From Bacilli bacterium (lineage in GTDB: Bacteria; Bacillota_I; Bacilli_A; RFN20; CAG-826), in the NCBI GenBank assembly GCA_017551465.1, contig JAFZLN010000161.1, positions 1-8,078 on the forward strand: 8,078 nt of DNA, given 5' to 3'. The notes under the pieces are model-generated. The model was not told the origin of the DNA. It was given only the letters and a program-made list of their open reading frames with translations, and searched no databases. This document shows positions 4,870-8,078 of the stretch, piece after piece; the stretch's first letter is position 1, and every line of letters begins with the position of its first letter. Made by a program: the position numbers and the translations under genes.

Positions 4870-7266
4870 ATGGGATTCAATCATCGTGAAATCGAAGCCA
4901 AGTGGCAAAAATATTGGGAAGAACACCAAACATTTAAGACTGATGTCTGGGATTTTAGTAAACCTAAATTCTACGCATTAGATATGTTCCCTTACCCAAG
5001 TGGTGTCGGCTTACATGTTGGTCACCCAGAAGGCTATACCGCGACCGATATCATCAGCCGTATGAAAAGAATGCAAGGATTTAATGTCCTTCATCCAATC
5101 GGCTATGACTCATTCGGCTTACCAGCGGAACAATACGCTATCCAAACAGGTAATAACCCAGAAGGTTTTACCCAACAAAATATTGAATATTTTACAAAAC
5201 AATTAAAGCATATCGGCCTTGACTATGACTGGGATAGAGTCATCCTCACTAGTGATCCTAAGTTCTATCATTGGACACAGTGGATTTTTAAAGGCCTATT
5301 TAAAGATGGCTACGCTAAATACATTGATATGCCAGTTAACTGGTGTGAAGAACTCGGTACTGTTTTAAGTAACGATGAAGTTATCGACGGTAAGAGTGAA
5401 CGTGGTGGCTATCCTGTTATTAGAAAGAATCTCAAACAATGGGTTATTGACCAACCTAAGTTCGCTGAAAGATTACTTGAAGGCTTAGATAGAATTGATT
5501 GGCCAGAAAGTACTAAAGAAATCCAAAGAAACTGGATTGGTAAATCTATTGGTGCGGAAATTAAATTCCAAGTCGCCGACACAAATGAATCATTCGTTGT
5601 CTTCACAACACGTGCGGATACATTATTCGGATGCACATATTGTGTCTTATCTCCAGAACACGCTTTAATCAAAAAGATTATGAGCAAAGAACAAGAAAGT
5701 GCCGTTCTTGCTTATATTGAAGAAGCGAGCAAAAAGAGTGAAATTGAAAGAACTTCTTTAAATAAAGAAAAGACTGGTTGCTTTACTGGTGCTTATGCAA
5801 TTAACCCTGCTAATGGTAAGAAAGTGCCAATCTATATTTCTGACTATGTCTTATCTAGTTATGGTACTGGCGCCATTATGGCGGTCCCAGCCCATGATAG
5901 TAGAGACTATGCTTTCGCTAAAAAATATAACTTAGATATCATCCAAGTCTTAGAAGGTGGGGATATCTCTAAAGAAGCTTATGAAGAAGATGGTACACAC
6001 ATTAATTCAGGCTTCCTTAATGGCATGAATAAAGAAGACGCCATCAATACGATGATTGATTTCTTAAAAGAAAAAGGTATCGGCGAAAAGAAAGTTAACT
6101 ATAAATTTAGAGAATGGATCTTCGCTAGACAAAGATACTGGGGTGAACCAGTCCCTGTTGTCCATTTAGATAATGGTGAAGTCCATGCTTTAGATGATGA
6201 TGAATTACCACTTGTTCTTCCAGAACTTGATGACTATAAAGGTCATAACGGTCAAGCGCCATTAGAAAACGCTAAAGAATGGAAAGAATATAACCATAAT
6301 GGTCTTCACGGTAAACGTGAAACATCTACTATGCCAGGTAGTGCGGGTTCATCTTGGTACTTCTTAAGATATGTTGACCCACACAATGACAAGATGTTCT
6401 GTGATAAGAAACTCGCCGATCACTGGTTACCAGTTGACTTATATATCGGTGGTCCAGAACACGCCGTCGGTCACTTAATCTATTCCCGTATTTGGACCAA
6501 ATATCTTTATGATAAAGGCTATATCAGCTTTGATGAACCATTTAAGAAACTCGTTCACCAAGGCATGATTTTAGGCGCTAATAACATTAAGATGGGTAAA
6601 CGTTATCCAGAATTTGTTGTTAACCCATTAGATGTCTGTGAACAATATGGTGCGGATACTCTCCGTTTGTATGAAATGTTTATGGGCCCACTTGAAGCCA
6701 GTAAACCTTGGTCTAATCAAGGTGTGGAAGGCGCTCATAAATTCTTAGAAAGAGTCTATCGTATTATTATTGAAAATAATATTTTAACTGATGAAGAAGT
6801 TCCTGAACTTGATTTGGTATATAACCAAACAGTAAAGAAAGTTTCTGAAGACTATGAAAACCTTTCATTCAATACCGCAATTAGCCAAATGATGATTTTC
6901 ATCAATGAAGTCTATAGAGTCAACAAACTCAATAGAAAGATGGCGGAAGGTTTTGTTAAACTCATCTCTTGTATCACTCCACATATCGGTGAAGAAATGT
7001 GGCAATTACTTGGTCATAATGACACAATCGCTTTTGCGGAATGGCCAAAATATGATCCAAATAAATTAGTGCTCAACACCATTAAGATGGGTGTCTCAGT
7101 TAACGGTAAGGTCAGAGGCGAACTAGAAATCGCTAAAGATGAAGATGATGAAGTGGTGAAAGCCGCAGCGTTAGCCCTTGATGGCGTGAAACGTAACATC
7201 GAAGGTAAAGAAATCAAAAAGATCATCGTTGTTAAAAACCGTATCGTTAATATCGTGGCTATCTAG
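4870..7266 (+). CDS. leuS: Leucine--tRNA ligase
   Basis: This class I synthetase activates leucine and loads it on tRNA(Leu). The length of 798 residues is normal for Bacilli. In order: the catalytic HIGH motif as HVGH (49-52), the CP1 editing domain (about 224-415) with TTRADTLFG (246-254) and YGTGAIMAVPAHDSRDY (331-347), RQRYWGEP (420-427), TMPGSAGSSWYFLRY (487-501), the KMSKS loop in the variant form KMGKR (574-578), the anticodon-binding helical bundle (about 620-730), and the C-terminal VNGKVRGEL...IVNIVAI domain. The editing residues are retained, so proofreading is probably active. The segment after QW at 190-191 reads VIDQPKFAERLL rather than the more familiar LKITAYADRLL. The start has AAAGGAG (4855-4861) at 8-base spacing. 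Only 22 bases separate it from glgA, leaving no room for a T-box leader or separate terminator. Confidence 0.98.
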   Translation: MGFNHREIEAKWQKYWEEHQTFKTDVWDFSKPKFYALDMFPYPSGVGLHVGHPEGYTATDIISRMKRMQGFNVLHPIGYDSFGLPAEQYAIQTGNNPEGFTQQNIEYFTKQLKHIGLDYDWDRVILTSDPKFYHWTQWIFKGLFKDGYAKYIDMPVNWCEELGTVLSNDEVIDGKSERGGYPVIRKNLKQWVIDQPKFAERLLEGLDRIDWPESTKEIQRNWIGKSIGAEIKFQVADTNESFVVFTTRADTLFGCTYCVLSPEHALIKKIMSKEQESAVLAYIEEASKKSEIERTSLNKEKTGCFTGAYAINPANGKKVPIYISDYVLSSYGTGAIMAVPAHDSRDYAFAKKYNLDIIQVLEGGDISKEAYEEDGTHINSGFLNGMNKEDAINTMIDFLKEKGIGEKKVNYKFREWIFARQRYWGEPVPVVHLDNGEVHALDDDELPLVLPELDDYKGHNGQAPLENAKEWKEYNHNGLHGKRETSTMPGSAGSSWYFLRYVDPHNDKMFCDKKLADHWLPVDLYIGGPEHAVGHLIYSRIWTKYLYDKGYISFDEPFKKLVHQGMILGANNIKMGKRYPEFVVNPLDVCEQYGADTLRLYEMFMGPLEASKPWSNQGVEGAHKFLERVYRIIIENNILTDEEVPELDLVYNQTVKKVSEDYENLSFNTAISQMMIFINEVYRVNKLNRKMAEGFVKLISCITPHIGEEMWQLLGHNDTIAFAEWPKYDPNKLVLNTIKMGVSVNGKVRGELEIAKDEDDEVVKAAALALDGVKRNIEGKEIKKIIVVKNRIVNIVAI

Positions 7267-7274
7267 GAGAAGAT

Positions 7275-8057
7275 ATGAACATTTGTTTTGATGTTGGTAA
7301 TTCCACAATTGGTATTGGTGTTTATAAAAATAACGTTCTCTTCGAACGCATGACTTTTAACACTGATGTTAAATTAACAGAAGATGAGTTCTATCATCTT
7401 TTCAAAAACAAGATTAATGAACTTAATATCGATTTAAATGATGTTAGCAACATCATCTATTCTTCAGTTGTTCCACAAATCAACTTATCAATCTTAAACG
7501 CTTTAAAAAGCTTAATTAACATTGAACCAATCCTAATTGGTCCAGGTACTAAAACAGGCTTATCCATTAAAGTTGATAATCCTAGTGAAATTGGTAATGA
7601 CTTAATTGCCGATTTAGTGGGCGCGAAAGAGAAATATGATTATCCATGTATCATCGCTGATTTAGGCACTGCGAGTAAGATTTTATTGCTCGATAAAACA
7701 GGAACATTCTGTTCTTGCCTAATTATGCCAGGATTAACATTAAGCGCTGAATCTTTATCTAATAAAGCAGCCTTACTTCCAGAAGTTAGTCTTATCGCTC
7801 CTAAATCAATCTTAGCTAAGAATACTCTTAGTTCTATGAATGCGGGCATTACCTATGGTCACGCTGATATGATTTTGGGCTTAATCAACCGTATTGAAAA
7901 AGAAATCGGCTACCCATGTAAGCATATCCTTACTGGTGGTGGTGCAGTTTATGTAAAAGAAATACTTGGTGAAAGTTTTATCTATGATAAGAATCTCAAT
8001 CTAGATGGACTTAACATCATCGTTAATAAAAATATTAAGAAGGAGTTTAACTATTAA
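7275..8057 (+). CDS. coaX: Type III pantothenate kinase
   Basis: CoaX phosphorylates pantothenate with ATP, the first step of coenzyme A synthesis, using an ASKHA (actin/hexokinase) fold. The 260-residue protein has the phosphate-binding DVGN (6-9), PGTKTGL (90-96), a GND (107-109) that supplies the conserved catalytic Asp109, DLGTAS (129-134), IMPGLTLSAESL (150-161), and GITYG and LTGGGA (191-195, 219-224). The usual Arg after the catalytic Asp (GxDR) is Leu here, and the next conserved Asn/Ala stretch is ADLVGA. I judge this a lineage variant rather than loss of activity. A ribosome binding site, AGGAGA (7265-7270), overlaps the leuS stop codon, 4 bases before the ATG, so the gene is co-transcribed and probably translationally coupled with leuS. 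No terminator follows in the remaining 21 bases. Confidence 0.93.
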   Translation: MNICFDVGNSTIGIGVYKNNVLFERMTFNTDVKLTEDEFYHLFKNKINELNIDLNDVSNIIYSSVVPQINLSILNALKSLINIEPILIGPGTKTGLSIKVDNPSEIGNDLIADLVGAKEKYDYPCIIADLGTASKILLLDKTGTFCSCLIMPGLTLSAESLSNKAALLPEVSLIAPKSILAKNTLSSMNAGITYGHADMILGLINRIEKEIGYPCKHILTGGGAVYVKEILGESFIYDKNLNLDGLNIIVNKNIKKEFNY

Positions 8058-8078
8058 AAATCAAGAAAAATAATTGAA

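Noticed and set aside
5409..5687. Minus-strand ORF of 92 codons inside leuS
   Set aside because: It is the antisense shadow of a strongly conserved coding region with no independent support.
8058..8078. Terminator after coaX
   Set aside because: No hairpin or T tract is visible; the operon may continue beyond the window.

Overview
The window looks like a chromosomal segment of an AT-rich, low-GC Gram-positive bacterium, most likely a gut-type member of the Bacilli or an Erysipelotrichia/RF39-like relative of the Mollicutes. This rests on strong AGGAG ribosome binding sites, AT-rich codons, an RsbW-type ATP-binding protein, a GlgC/GlgD pair and a type III pantothenate kinase. All eight genes end in TAA or TAG, and the more than 30 tryptophans are all TGG, so the standard code fits and TGA is unused here. 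The lineage is an inference from gene content and protein style, not from a marker search.

Layout. Positions 1-261 (+) hold the 3' end of an anti-sigma/serine kinase-type ATPase cut by the window edge. It converges on rpmB (269-463, -), ribosomal protein bL28, and the two share a bidirectional terminator at about 210-244. Next is a small two-helix membrane protein of unknown function (621-1070, -) with its own terminator at 582-620. A 97-bp divergent promoter region (1071-1167) fires this gene leftward, apparently as a leaderless mRNA, and the main operon rightward.

The rightward operon runs from 1168 past coaX: glgC, glgD, glgA, leuS, coaX. Gaps are 1, 1, 22 and 8 bases, and no terminator was seen between genes. 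GlgC, probably with the non-catalytic partner GlgD, makes ADP-glucose from glucose-1-phosphate and ATP. GlgA polymerises ADP-glucose into alpha-1,4-glucan. Branching enzyme and phosphorylase genes are absent, so they lie elsewhere or are missing. LeuS charges tRNA(Leu), and CoaX makes the first committed step to coenzyme A. Storage-polymer synthesis therefore appears co-transcribed with two housekeeping genes.

No mobile element, CRISPR array, tRNA, rRNA or clearly new system was found. The points most worth checking are the leaderless divergent membrane protein, the GC-rich palindrome inside the glgC promoter, the variant KMGKR loop in LeuRS, the unusual operon make-up, and an ORF whose stop codon lies beyond its own terminator.
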